NCBI GenBank assembly: GCA_021324855.1
Contig: JAJPIG010000015.1
Span: 124,001-188,000, forward strand
DNA: 64,000 bases
Origin: Pseudomonadota bacterium
GTDB lineage: Bacteria; Desulfobacterota; Binatia; Binatales; Binataceae
Reading direction: 5' to 3'
Part shown: positions 27,377-35,702 of the stretch, in pieces
How the letters are laid out: each line of letters starts with the position of its first letter
Position numbering within the stretch: position 1 is the first letter of the stretch
Notes under the pieces: model-generated
The model's input: only the letters and a program-made list of their open reading frames with translations
Database searches by the model: none
What the model was told of the DNA's origin: nothing
Position numbers and translations under genes: made by a program

Positions 27377-28282
27377 ATGGAGATAGCGCTCAAGGTCGAT
27401 GTCGACACGCGTCGCGGGCTCGAGGAGGGCGTTCCCCGAATCGCGCGCTTACTCGAGAGCGAAGGCATCACCGCGAGTTTTTACATCGCGATGGGTCCCG
27501 ACAATTCAGGGCGTGCGATCGTCCGCCTGATCAAAAATCCAGGCTTTGCACGCAAAATGATACGCACCCGCGCCGTTACGATGTACGGGGTGCGCACGAT
27601 GCTCTCGGGGACCCTGCTGCCGTCGCGGCCGATCGCGCTCGCGGTGCCGCAGGTTTTGCGGGTGCTCAGCCATTCAGGTTTCGAAGTCGGCGTACATGGC
27701 TACGATCACGTACGATGGCAGGACGAGATCGACGCGCTTGGCGAGGCCGCTATTCGCGCCGAGCTCGACGATGCGTTCGAGGCCTTCCGCGCGATCCTGC
27801 GCGAGCCGGCGAAGGCTTTCGCGGCCCCCGGATGGCGCACCAATGCGACCGCGATGCGGCTGCTCGATCGAATGGGCCTGAGTTACCGGAGCGACACACG
27901 CGGCACAACGCCCTATCGATGTGTGGTCGGCGCAGAGACGCTTGCCACACCCGAGATTCCGACCACGCTGCCCACGCTCGATGAGGTGATCAACCGGCCG
28001 GGGCTCGGCGATACGGCGTCGATCGTGCGCTTTTATATGGCTCGGATGCGCGATGATGCGCTCAACGTCCATACGGTGCACGCCGAAACCGAGGGGATGG
28101 GACAGCTCGAAATTCTCGCCGCGTTGATTCGCGCGCTCAAGGAGCGTGGCGCCGTTTTTGTGCGGATTGCAGAGGTCGTGGCGCGGCTCGACCGCGAAAC
28201 GCTGCCACGATGCCCGGTGATTCGAGCCACGCTCGACGGGCGCGCCGGCTGGATTTCCGCGCAGGGTCCACCAGCCGACTGA
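27377..28282 (+). CDS. arnD: ArnD-like 4-deoxy-4-formamido-L-arabinose-phosphoundecaprenol deformylase
   Basis: A 301-residue NodB-type polysaccharide deacetylase that follows ArnD closely along its whole length: LKVDVDTRRGLEEGVPR at the start (metal Asp), MGPDNSGR, EVGVHGYDH (metal His), AAPGWR, YRSDTRG, TLPTLDEV and VHTVHAETEG. ArnD removes the formyl group from undecaprenyl-phosphate-linked Ara4FN in the periplasm-facing pathway. There is no clear signal peptide, as in known ArnD. It completes the arnC-arnA(N)-arnA(C)-arnD order. The match is much stronger than for a generic deacetylase. Confidence 0.92.
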   Translation: MEIALKVDVDTRRGLEEGVPRIARLLESEGITASFYIAMGPDNSGRAIVRLIKNPGFARKMIRTRAVTMYGVRTMLSGTLLPSRPIALAVPQVLRVLSHSGFEVGVHGYDHVRWQDEIDALGEAAIRAELDDAFEAFRAILREPAKAFAAPGWRTNATAMRLLDRMGLSYRSDTRGTTPYRCVVGAETLATPEIPTTLPTLDEVINRPGLGDTASIVRFYMARMRDDALNVHTVHAETEGMGQLEILAALIRALKERGAVFVRIAEVVARLDRETLPRCPVIRATLDGRAGWISAQGPPAD

Positions 28283-28323
28283 TGCACCACGCCATGCTAG
28301 CCTGAAGCCGGCAGGTCGCCATC

Positions 28324-29517
28324 ATGACGGCGGAGGAGTTCTTGATCGATGACCCGCGCGAGCTTGGCGTTGTTCTCGCAAAGCTCGACGCGCTGCTCGA
28401 TCGCGCGAGCCGCGATGTTCGCGAAGGTCTCCTGCCGGCCGCGCAGCTCGCGATCGCGCGCCACGGCCGCATCGCCGCAATGCGCACGTGGGGGGTTGCG
28501 ACGCAGGGCGGAGAGGAGAAGCCGGCGACCAACACGACGCTGTTTCCGGTCTTCTCGTGCACGAAGGCGATCGTCGCCGCCGCCATTTGGATTTTAATCG
28601 GCGAGGGCAGGCTCGATCCCGCGGAGCGCGTTGCGGGAATCGTCGCGGAGTTCGGCGCCAACGGCAAGGCCACAATCACCGTCGAGCAGCTAATGCTTCA
28701 CACGTGTGGATTTCCGCGCGCGCCAATGCCGCCGCATGAATGGCCCGAGCGTTCGAAACGGCTCGCGCGCTTCGCTTCGTGGCGGCTCGATTGGCCGCCA
28801 GGCAGCCGCTTCGTTTACCATCCGACGGCTAGTTTCTGGGCGCTCGCGGAGATTATCGAGCGCCGCTCCGGCGAGGATTTCAGAAATTTCATCCGTCATC
28901 GAATCGCGCAGCCGCTGAACCTGTCCGATCTCAACGTCGGTCTCAATCGCGATCAGCACGTGCGTGTCGCCGACCTCGCCCTCGTCGGTGAGCCACCGCC
29001 GGCGGAGGAACTCAGGAGGCTGGGCCTGCCGGTTGACAACCAGCCGTCGACAACCGAGCAGGCGCTGCTCGGCATCAATGAGCCGGCGGTTCGCGAAGTC
29101 GGAATTCCGGGCGGCGGCGGCCTGATGACTGCGGGCGACCTCGCGATGTTCTATCAAGCGCTGCTCGGCCATCTCGACGGATCGTGCGATTCCGGCATCT
29201 GGCGGCGCGATGCGCTCGGCGAGGCTTTGCGCGTGCGTTCTGACGCGCTTACCGATCCGATGCTCGGGATTCGCGTGAATCGCGCGTTGGGCGTTGTGGT
29301 TGCCGGCGATGACGGACGCGCAGTCTTTCGCGGCTTCGGCCGCGCCAATTCATCGCGTAGTTTCGGCCATGGCGGCGCAGGCGGTCAGATCGGATGGGCG
29401 GATCCGGTGAGCGGAATTTCGTTCGCGTACTGCACCAACGGCATCGATCGAAACTTCATCCGCCACTGGCAGCGCGGCGTGGAACTGTCCAGCTTCGCCG
29501 CTGAATGCGCGAGCTGA
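28324..29517 (+). CDS. serine hydrolase (class C beta-lactamase / esterase family)
   Basis: A 397-residue protein of the beta-lactamase-related family (PF00144). The nucleophile motif is SCTKA near 78-82 and the C-terminal triad element is HGGAGG near 345. The middle Tyr motif is probably the YHPTAS segment. No signal peptide is visible, so a cytoplasmic esterase or amidase is more likely than a penicillinase. It follows arnD by 41 nt and may be transcribed with it, but nothing links it to the Arn pathway. Convergent with purA after 10 nt. Confidence 0.87.
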   Translation: MTAEEFLIDDPRELGVVLAKLDALLDRASRDVREGLLPAAQLAIARHGRIAAMRTWGVATQGGEEKPATNTTLFPVFSCTKAIVAAAIWILIGEGRLDPAERVAGIVAEFGANGKATITVEQLMLHTCGFPRAPMPPHEWPERSKRLARFASWRLDWPPGSRFVYHPTASFWALAEIIERRSGEDFRNFIRHRIAQPLNLSDLNVGLNRDQHVRVADLALVGEPPPAEELRRLGLPVDNQPSTTEQALLGINEPAVREVGIPGGGGLMTAGDLAMFYQALLGHLDGSCDSGIWRRDALGEALRVRSDALTDPMLGIRVNRALGVVVAGDDGRAVFRGFGRANSSRSFGHGGAGGQIGWADPVSGISFAYCTNGIDRNFIRHWQRGVELSSFAAECAS

Positions 29518-29527
29518 CCGCCGTATT

Positions 29528-30823
29528 TCAGCTCAGAAATGGATTCTCCAGCACGATAATCGCCTCGCGCCCGGCGCCCACGCCGACCATCGAGAGTTTG
29601 GTTCCGCCAAGTTCAACGATTCGATCGAGATAGCGCCGAGCATTCTCGGGCAGATCGGCAAGCGAGCGCGCTCCGCTGATATCCTGATCCCAGCCGGGAA
29701 GCTCTTCGTACAGCGGACGAACTTTTTCGAGCGCCGCGCGTCCAGGCGGCATCTCGTCGTAACGGCGCCCGCCGGCCTGGTAGGCGTAGCAGATACGCAG
29801 CGGGTTCACGCCGGTGAGCACGTCGAGCTTGGTGAGCGCGAGCCCCCACATCCCGTTGAGCCGCGCGGCGTAGCGCGCCAACACCGCATCGTACCATCCG
29901 ATTCGCCGCGGACGTCCGGTGGCGCTGCCGAACTCGTCGCCTTCTTCGCGCAGACGATCACCGAGCGCACTCTTGATTTCGGTCGGGAACGGACCGCCGC
30001 CGACCCGCGTCGCGTAAGCCTTCGCGACGCCGAGCACCGCATCGAGCTTTCCGGGCGGCAGCCCGCCACCCGAGAAGACCGCGCTGGCGACGCAGTTCGA
30101 TGACGTGACGAACGGGTAGGTGCCGTGATCGATGTCGAGCATCGTGCCGTGCGCGCCCTCGAAAAGCACCCGACGGCCTGCAGCAACTGCTTCAGCGACG
30201 AACCCGGCGGTGTCGGCGATGTACGATGTGAGCCGCCGGCGCATCGGTCCGATCTGCGCCATCAAACTCTTGGCGTTGACCGGCTTGGCCTTGAGGACGT
30301 TCTTCAGGTAGAGATTTTTTTCCTTCAGGTTGTATTCGAGCCGCGTGCGAAACGCCGCGGGCTTCGCAAGATCAGCGAAGCGCAACCCCGAACGCGCCAT
30401 CTTGTCCTCGTATGCGGGACCGATTCCGAAGCCGGTCGTACCGACCTTGCGCGCACCGAGCCGCGCCTCGCGTGCGCGATCGATCAAACGATGGTACGGC
30501 ATCACGAGATGGGCATCGCAGCTAATCTTCAGGCGGTCGGGCGTCAATGGATGCGAGTGCGCCTTCAGCCGTTCGAGCTCCTCGATCAACGCGAACGGGT
30601 CTATCACCATTCCATTGCCAATCACGCAGATTTTGCCGGGATGCAGCGCGCCCGCGGGAACCATCCGCAGGATGAACTTCTCGCCATCGACAACCAGCGT
30701 ATGGGCAGCGTTGTTGCCGCCTTGGAAGCGCACGACAAGGTCGGCGTCCGTGGCGAGCAGGTCGACGATCTTCCCCTTGCCTTCGTCACCCCACTGGGTG
30801 CCGATCACTGCTACAGTTTGCAT
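29528..30823 (-). CDS. purA: adenylosuccinate synthetase
   Basis: A 431-residue PurA of standard length. It carries the GTP-binding GTQWGDEGKGK near 7-17, FQGGNNAAHT, VGTTGFGIGPAYEDK, and the conserved VGVGAGR near the C-terminus. It joins IMP and aspartate in AMP synthesis. It lies 85 nt downstream of serA on the same strand and could share its transcript, though that gap may hold its own promoter. Confidence 0.97.
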   Translation of the reverse strand: MQTVAVIGTQWGDEGKGKIVDLLATDADLVVRFQGGNNAAHTLVVDGEKFILRMVPAGALHPGKICVIGNGMVIDPFALIEELERLKAHSHPLTPDRLKISCDAHLVMPYHRLIDRAREARLGARKVGTTGFGIGPAYEDKMARSGLRFADLAKPAAFRTRLEYNLKEKNLYLKNVLKAKPVNAKSLMAQIGPMRRRLTSYIADTAGFVAEAVAAGRRVLFEGAHGTMLDIDHGTYPFVTSSNCVASAVFSGGGLPPGKLDAVLGVAKAYATRVGGGPFPTEIKSALGDRLREEGDEFGSATGRPRRIGWYDAVLARYAARLNGMWGLALTKLDVLTGVNPLRICYAYQAGGRRYDEMPPGRAALEKVRPLYEELPGWDQDISGARSLADLPENARRYLDRIVELGGTKLSMVGVGAGREAIIVLENPFLS

Positions 30824-30908
30824 GGCTGGTCGATTTTGATTTCCGGGCGCGGCGCAGAACCAAGCATCTGAGCGGCGCGCACCTAAAACTCTCCCCCGAG
30901 TGATTGAT

Positions 30909-32504
30909 TCAGAACTTGATGAATTCCGCGGAGGTTATTGCCGGGATGGTCTTCAGCCGCTCCAGAACTTCGCTGGAAACCGGTTCATCGACCTCGACCA
31001 GGCTGAGCGCCAGTCCGCCTACGCGGTCCCGTCCGAGCTCCAACCCCGCAATGTTGATGTTCGATTGTCCGAGCATCGTGCCAATCGCGCCGACGACGCC
31101 GGGCACGTCGCGATTATGCAGCATCAGGAAGTAGCCCTCGGGGACTGCCTCGACCCGATAGCCATCGATCCGGATGAGCCGCAGAGCGCGATTTCCGAAC
31201 ACCGCGCCAGTCACTTCGTGGCGACCCGCCGGAGTCGTCACGGCGACCGTGAGGGTGTCGATGTAATCCGCCGTTTCGCGCGATCGCATCTCGGTCACCT
31301 TGATGCCGCGTTCGCGTGCGATATACGGCGCGTTAACGTAATTGAGCGGCTGGTCGAGAAAGCGGCTCAACAGGCCCTTGAGCACCGCAGCGCTTACCTG
31401 TTCAGCCTTGAGGCTGGCCGCCTCACCACCGAGCGCGACCGTCACTTGCTTGGGGGCCTCGTCGATGATCTGGCCGAGGAACTCGCCGAGCTTCCGACCG
31501 AGTTCCAGATGCGGGCCGAGCGTCTCGAGTTCCTGCGGCGAGAGCGCGGGGATGTTGACCGCGTGCTGAATTGTGCCATCGACAAGGAAATTGATTACCT
31601 GCTGCGCGATGTCGACCGCGACCTGCACCTGCGCCTCGTCGGTCGCTGCGCCGAGATGCGGCGTCCCGATCACGTTGTCGAGTTTGAGGAGCGGATGGTC
31701 GGGTGGGGGCGGTTCCTGAACGAAGACATCGAGCGCAGCGCCGGCGACCGTACCCGCCGCAATCGCATCTGCGAGCGCCTGCTCGTCGACGATCCCGCCC
31801 CGCGCGCAGTTGATGATCCGCACGCCCTTTTTCATCATCGCAAACGCGGCGCGGCCCACGATGCCGCGCGTGTCGTCGGTCAGCGGTGTATGGACCGTGA
31901 TGAAGTCCGCGCGCTGGAAAAGTTCGTCGAGCGTGACCAGGTCCACTCCGAGCCGCGCGGCGGCCTCGGCGGTTAGGATCGGATCAAAGCCGATGACCTT
32001 CATCTTGAGCCCGAGCGCGCGGTCCGCGACGATCCGTCCGATGTTGCCAAGACCGATTATGCCGAGAGTCTTGTTGCTCACCTCGGTGCCGGTAAACTTC
32101 CCGCGCTCCCATTTCCCCGCCTTGAGTGAAGCATTGGCGGCGGGGATATGCCGCGTCAGCGCCATCATCATCGCGATCGCATGCTCGGCAGTGGTGACGC
32201 TGTTGCCGAGCGGACTGTTCATCACGACGATTCCGCGCCGCGTCGCCGCATCGAGATCGACGTTGTCGACGCCCACGCCCGCGCGCCCGACGACCTTCAG
32301 CGATTTGGCGGCCTCGACAATCTCGCGCGTGACCTTGGTGCCGCTGCGGATGATAAGCGCGTCGTAGCCGCCGATTATCCGCGTGAGCTCGGCAGGCTTG
32401 ATTCCCGCTTTGACATCGAGCTCGATGCGATCGCAGCGACGAAGAATCTCAATTCCCTGCTCCGCAAGCGAATCGCTGACGAGGACCCTGAATTTTGCGG
32501 CCAT
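30909..32504 (-). CDS. serA: D-3-phosphoglycerate dehydrogenase (with intervening and ACT domains)
   Basis: A 531-residue type-I-like SerA that oxidises 3-phosphoglycerate to start serine synthesis. The NAD-binding GLGNIGR near 146-152, the catalytic His in TPHLGAAT, and Arg in NCARGG are present. Residues about 320-450 form the ASB (allosteric substrate-binding) domain and 455-531 an ACT domain (VPGVVGAIGTMLGQSNINI), so serine feedback control is likely. It starts 3 nt after the aminotransferase gene and shares its leader. Confidence 0.97.
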   Translation of the reverse strand: MAAKFRVLVSDSLAEQGIEILRRCDRIELDVKAGIKPAELTRIIGGYDALIIRSGTKVTREIVEAAKSLKVVGRAGVGVDNVDLDAATRRGIVVMNSPLGNSVTTAEHAIAMMMALTRHIPAANASLKAGKWERGKFTGTEVSNKTLGIIGLGNIGRIVADRALGLKMKVIGFDPILTAEAAARLGVDLVTLDELFQRADFITVHTPLTDDTRGIVGRAAFAMMKKGVRIINCARGGIVDEQALADAIAAGTVAGAALDVFVQEPPPPDHPLLKLDNVIGTPHLGAATDEAQVQVAVDIAQQVINFLVDGTIQHAVNIPALSPQELETLGPHLELGRKLGEFLGQIIDEAPKQVTVALGGEAASLKAEQVSAAVLKGLLSRFLDQPLNYVNAPYIARERGIKVTEMRSRETADYIDTLTVAVTTPAGRHEVTGAVFGNRALRLIRIDGYRVEAVPEGYFLMLHNRDVPGVVGAIGTMLGQSNINIAGLELGRDRVGGLALSLVEVDEPVSSEVLERLKTIPAITSAEFIKF

Positions 32505-32507
32505 TGG

Positions 32508-33662
32508 CTACGCGCCCCGCTCGATCCGGCGTTGCACAGCGACCAGACCCGCGCCCGATTCAAAATCACGATAACCGGCCTCGCGTAACGCCATCTCGAG
32601 CGCGCTCACGGCGACCAGCATGTCGAACGGACTCACGTAGCCCATATGGCCGATACGCACCAGCTTGCCCTTCATTTGGTCCTGTCCGCCCTGCACCGAG
32701 ACGCCGAGCGCGTCGCGCATGTGGCGTACGACTCTGCCGCCGTCGAGTCCGGCAGGCGTGAGGATTCCAGTCACGCCCGGAGCGGGGTTGTCGGGTGCGA
32801 TCAATTTCAGTCCGAGCGCCGGCGCCGCCGCCCGCGCCGCCTCCGCCATCAACTGATGGCGCGCGAAGACCTGCGGCAGTCCTTCGGCGTGGATCATCCC
32901 CAATGACTTGTTCAGCCCGAACACGAGCGACACCGCCGGCGTCCACGCCGTTGTATGATCGTCGCGCTGGAGTCTGAGCTCGCGGAGCAGATCGAAGTAG
33001 AACCGCGGCGTTTTCACTTCTTTGGCGCGCGCGAGCGCTCGGTCCGACAGCGCGACCATCGCGAGTCCCGGCGGCAGCATCAGCGCCTTCTGACTGCCGG
33101 TAACGAGCGCATCGATGCCCCAGTCGTCCATCTTCTGCTCGAAGACGCCGACCGAAGTGATACCGTCGACCACCAGCATCACATCGCGCCCGCGCGTGAG
33201 CTCGGCGATCTGCGGCACCGGATGCACCGCGCAGGTCGAAGTCTCGCTGGCCTGAAGGAAGACCGCGCGCGCGTCGGGATTCGCATGCAACGCATCTTCG
33301 ATTTGCTCGGGACGAACCGCGCGGCCCCATTCGACCTTAATCTGATGGCCTATCATGCCATGCGCGCTCAGAATGCGGCCCCATCGCTCGCCGAACTTGC
33401 CGCCGTCGACGAAGATCGCGTGCTCGCCCGGGCGGAGCAGGTTCGTGACCGCGGCTTCCATCGCGCCGCTGCCGCTCGCGGCGAGCAGGATGACCTCCTG
33501 CCGCGTGCCCATCAGCGGCTGCATCCGCTTGCGGGCCTGGTCGAGCGCCGCGCTGAACTCGGGTGTGCGATGGTGGATGATCGGACGCGCCATTTCGAGC
33601 AGAACTTCGGGTGGAACCGGCGCAGGCCCGGGGGTGAAAAGATATTTTTTGATTGGTGGCAC
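32508..33662 (-). CDS. class V aminotransferase, probable phosphoserine aminotransferase or serine:pyruvate/alanine:glyoxylate type
   Basis: A 384-residue PLP enzyme of the alanine-glyoxylate/serine-pyruvate aminotransferase group. Landmarks are LFTPGPAPVPPEVL, the GSGAMEAAV loop near 80, DGITSVG with the PLP-contacting Asp, and the PLP Lys in TGSQKALMLPPG near 194. Directly upstream of serA, enzymes of this group often replace SerC and transaminate 3-phosphohydroxypyruvate; that role is inferred from context. The start is GTG at 33662, just after an in-frame stop, with no clear RBS. A 200-nt leader with a terminator-like hairpin precedes it. Confidence 0.9.
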   Translation of the reverse strand: MPPIKKYLFTPGPAPVPPEVLLEMARPIIHHRTPEFSAALDQARKRMQPLMGTRQEVILLAASGSGAMEAAVTNLLRPGEHAIFVDGGKFGERWGRILSAHGMIGHQIKVEWGRAVRPEQIEDALHANPDARAVFLQASETSTCAVHPVPQIAELTRGRDVMLVVDGITSVGVFEQKMDDWGIDALVTGSQKALMLPPGLAMVALSDRALARAKEVKTPRFYFDLLRELRLQRDDHTTAWTPAVSLVFGLNKSLGMIHAEGLPQVFARHQLMAEAARAAAPALGLKLIAPDNPAPGVTGILTPAGLDGGRVVRHMRDALGVSVQGGQDQMKGKLVRIGHMGYVSPFDMLVAVSALEMALREAGYRDFESGAGLVAVQRRIERGA

Positions 33663-33868
33663 GGCTTAATTGGGCATCAGCATCCGGCGCTGAATTTCCA
33701 AAAAAAAGCCTGGTGCTCCTGGTATGGGGAGCGCCAGACCCCAAGATTTCCAGCCCCGGCAAGCTGCTGCGTATTTTTTGATTACCGACGCCGCGAACCA
33801 CTGTCAAGGCGGGTGTTCGAGAACCCCGATTTGCGCATTGAAAAGCCGATGCGCCAGTTGTTAAACCG
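33663..33868 (-). promoter_or_regulatory. leader region of the aminotransferase-serA operon (possible attenuator)
   Basis: The 206 nt between the divergent GalT-like gene and the GTG of the aminotransferase contain a -35-like TTGACA at 33807-33802 and, 17 nt on, a weak -10-like TAATCA at 33784-33779. The predicted RNA would start near 33772 and run through a hairpin with a U-run (33737-33700) before the start codon. A GGGG/CCCC pairing just upstream of and overlapping the hairpin's left arm could compete with it. I see no leader peptide rich in Ser codons. Rfam's serC leader motif is a comparison worth making, but I cannot confirm a match. Confidence 0.45.
33700..33737 (-). terminator. terminator-like hairpin with 8-U run in the serine operon leader
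   Basis: On the minus strand CTGGCGCTCC (33737-33728) pairs with GGAGCACCAG (33719-33710), nine of ten pairs with one C/A mismatch and an 8-nt loop, then GGC and eight T (33707-33700). It lies 38 nt upstream of the aminotransferase GTG and has no same-strand gene upstream to terminate, which is why an attenuator role is suspected. Confidence 0.6.
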
Positions 33869-34906
33869 ATGATCGGCTCGTCCATGGGACTTGATTACGA
33901 AATTCGCGACGGCGCGCTGGTCTGGATCAGAAATCCTCATACCGGCGCGATTTCGTACGTCGTCGATGTGCGCGGCAAGAGCTTCGCGTTCGCGCTCGGA
34001 GAACGTCACATGCCGCGCAGCGCGCCCCCGCTCACGCCTGAAGCGATTCATCACGCGACACGCGACTGCCCGTTCTGTCCCGGCAACGAAAGCGCCACCA
34101 CGCGCGAGTTGATCCGCCTGACTCATGACGATATTCCCGGATGGAACGGCCGGATATCAAGCGCGTCATGGCTGATTCGCGTCGTGAACAACCTGTTCCC
34201 GCGCATCCCGGACCAGCTCACTGGCGGCCGTAACGAGTCGTACATCGTGATCGAGGATCCGCGGCATTTCATCGATTCTCCCCGCACGCCCAACGATCTG
34301 ATGTACACCGGCGCGCTCGGCGAGGAGCATTTCTTTCGGCTGCTCGCCTGCGACGCGCGCGTGGTCGAACGGGCTTTCAGCAACCGCGCTGTGCGCTCGG
34401 TCGTGGTGCGCAAGAACCAGGGCCGCGAGTCGGGCGCATCGCAGCCGCATCTGCATCAGCAGATCATCGGCTCGCCGACACCGCTGCCGGCGCTCGATGC
34501 CGAGGCGCGCACCGAGCGCGAATATCCCGATTTCTGGCACGAGTTCATCGAGCTGGTCGACCAGCTCGGGCTGACGCTCGAGCGCGACGGCCCGGCGGTC
34601 AGCTTCCAGACCCCAATCGGCGCGTTTCCGCGAAGTTACGACGTCGTGATGCCGGAGGCGCGCAAGCTGCTTCACGAGCTGACGACAACCGAGATGCGAT
34701 CGTTCGCTCGCCTGCTGTTCAGAATCCTTCACATGCTCGGCCCTCTGCCGCTCGATTACGAAATTCACCAAGGCGAGGGCGTGCCGATTCATGCCCACAT
34801 CAATGTGCGGCTCTATCCTTATTCAAATGTCGCCGGAACGCTGAACTTACCGAACACGATTTTCGAAAACGCCGCTGCGATTCGTCGTGCGCTTGAACGC
34901 GCCTGA
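33869..34906 (+). CDS. galactose-1-phosphate uridylyltransferase-like HIT-superfamily protein
   Basis: A 345-residue GalT-family protein. CPFCPGNE near 71-78 gives the two zinc Cys residues, and SQPHLHQQIIG near 191-201 carries the HxHxQ nucleotidyl-transfer motif with the nucleophilic His; the C-terminal HIT-like half ends with HAHINVRLYPYSN. GalT transfers UMP between hexose-1-phosphates, but relatives such as ADP-sugar phosphorylases use other nucleotides. No other Leloir gene is adjacent. Start is ATG at 33869 or 33884; neither has a clear RBS. Convergent with the crotonase gene after one base. Confidence 0.85.
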   Translation: MIGSSMGLDYEIRDGALVWIRNPHTGAISYVVDVRGKSFAFALGERHMPRSAPPLTPEAIHHATRDCPFCPGNESATTRELIRLTHDDIPGWNGRISSASWLIRVVNNLFPRIPDQLTGGRNESYIVIEDPRHFIDSPRTPNDLMYTGALGEEHFFRLLACDARVVERAFSNRAVRSVVVRKNQGRESGASQPHLHQQIIGSPTPLPALDAEARTEREYPDFWHEFIELVDQLGLTLERDGPAVSFQTPIGAFPRSYDVVMPEARKLLHELTTTEMRSFARLLFRILHMLGPLPLDYEIHQGEGVPIHAHINVRLYPYSNVAGTLNLPNTIFENAAAIRRALERA

Positions 34907-34907
34907 G

Positions 34908-35678
34908 CTACTCACCGCGCCAGACCGGCTTGCGCTTTTCGACGAAGGCGCGCGCGCCTTCCTTGAAATCCCGGCTGTTGCGCACCTTGGCCGAGAACGC
35001 TTCGATGTCCTCGCGCTCGGCATCAAACGCGTCGCGCATGCATCGCCGCACGATCATCTTGAGCGACCGCATCGAGAGCGGCGCATTTGCGACCAGCTTC
35101 TCGGCCATCTCCTCGGCCGCCGGGTCAAGTTCCTCGTTCGCGACTACGCGATGCACCAGGCCCATCCGCAGCGCCTCGCGCGCGTCGATCAGGTCGGCGG
35201 TGAGCAGAATGTAGTTGGTGTTGGGCGCGCCCACCGTCTCGACCAACTTGCGCGCAAAATCGAACGGGACCGTGAGTCCGATCCTACCAAGTGTCATGCC
35301 CATGCGAGCGTCGTCGGAGGCGATGCGCAAGTCGCAATGAATCGCCAGTTGCAATCCGCCGGCGATCGCCGCGCCGCGCACCGCCGCGATGGTCGGAATC
35401 GGAAGCTGCTCGATGCGTCGGTAAAGACTTTCGAGCGGCGAGGGATCGTTGCCGCTTTCCATCCCGGCGGCTTCCGCGAGATCGATCCCCGAGCAGAAGC
35501 TTCGGCCCTCGCCGCGAATCAGCAGCACACGAACGTCGCGATCCCGTTCGAGCGCCGTGATGCCGCGTTCGAGCGCCTCGATCATCGGGGCGTTCAGCGA
35601 GTTGCGCTTCTCGGGCCGGTTGAGCGTGAAAATGGCGTAGTTGGCGCGGCGCGTGATCCGGACGAGTTCATCGGCCAT
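34908..35678 (-). CDS. enoyl-CoA hydratase/isomerase family protein
   Basis: A 256-residue crotonase. Oxyanion-hole motifs are GRSFCSGIDLAEA near 57-69 and VRGAAIAGGLQLAIHCDLRIA near 99-119. The first catalytic Glu position of hydratases is Gln here (GGLQLAIHCD), and the second also lacks Glu (GMTLGRIGL), so true hydration is doubtful; isomerase or thioesterase-like activity is possible. It follows leuS on the minus strand with a 24-nt gap. The reaction is unknown. Confidence 0.87.
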   Translation of the reverse strand: MADELVRITRRANYAIFTLNRPEKRNSLNAPMIEALERGITALERDRDVRVLLIRGEGRSFCSGIDLAEAAGMESGNDPSPLESLYRRIEQLPIPTIAAVRGAAIAGGLQLAIHCDLRIASDDARMGMTLGRIGLTVPFDFARKLVETVGAPNTNYILLTADLIDAREALRMGLVHRVVANEELDPAAEEMAEKLVANAPLSMRSLKMIVRRCMRDAFDAEREDIEAFSAKVRNSRDFKEGARAFVEKRKPVWRGE

Positions 35679-35702
35679 AGCGGTTCCTCCGTGTAGCGCT
35701 GA

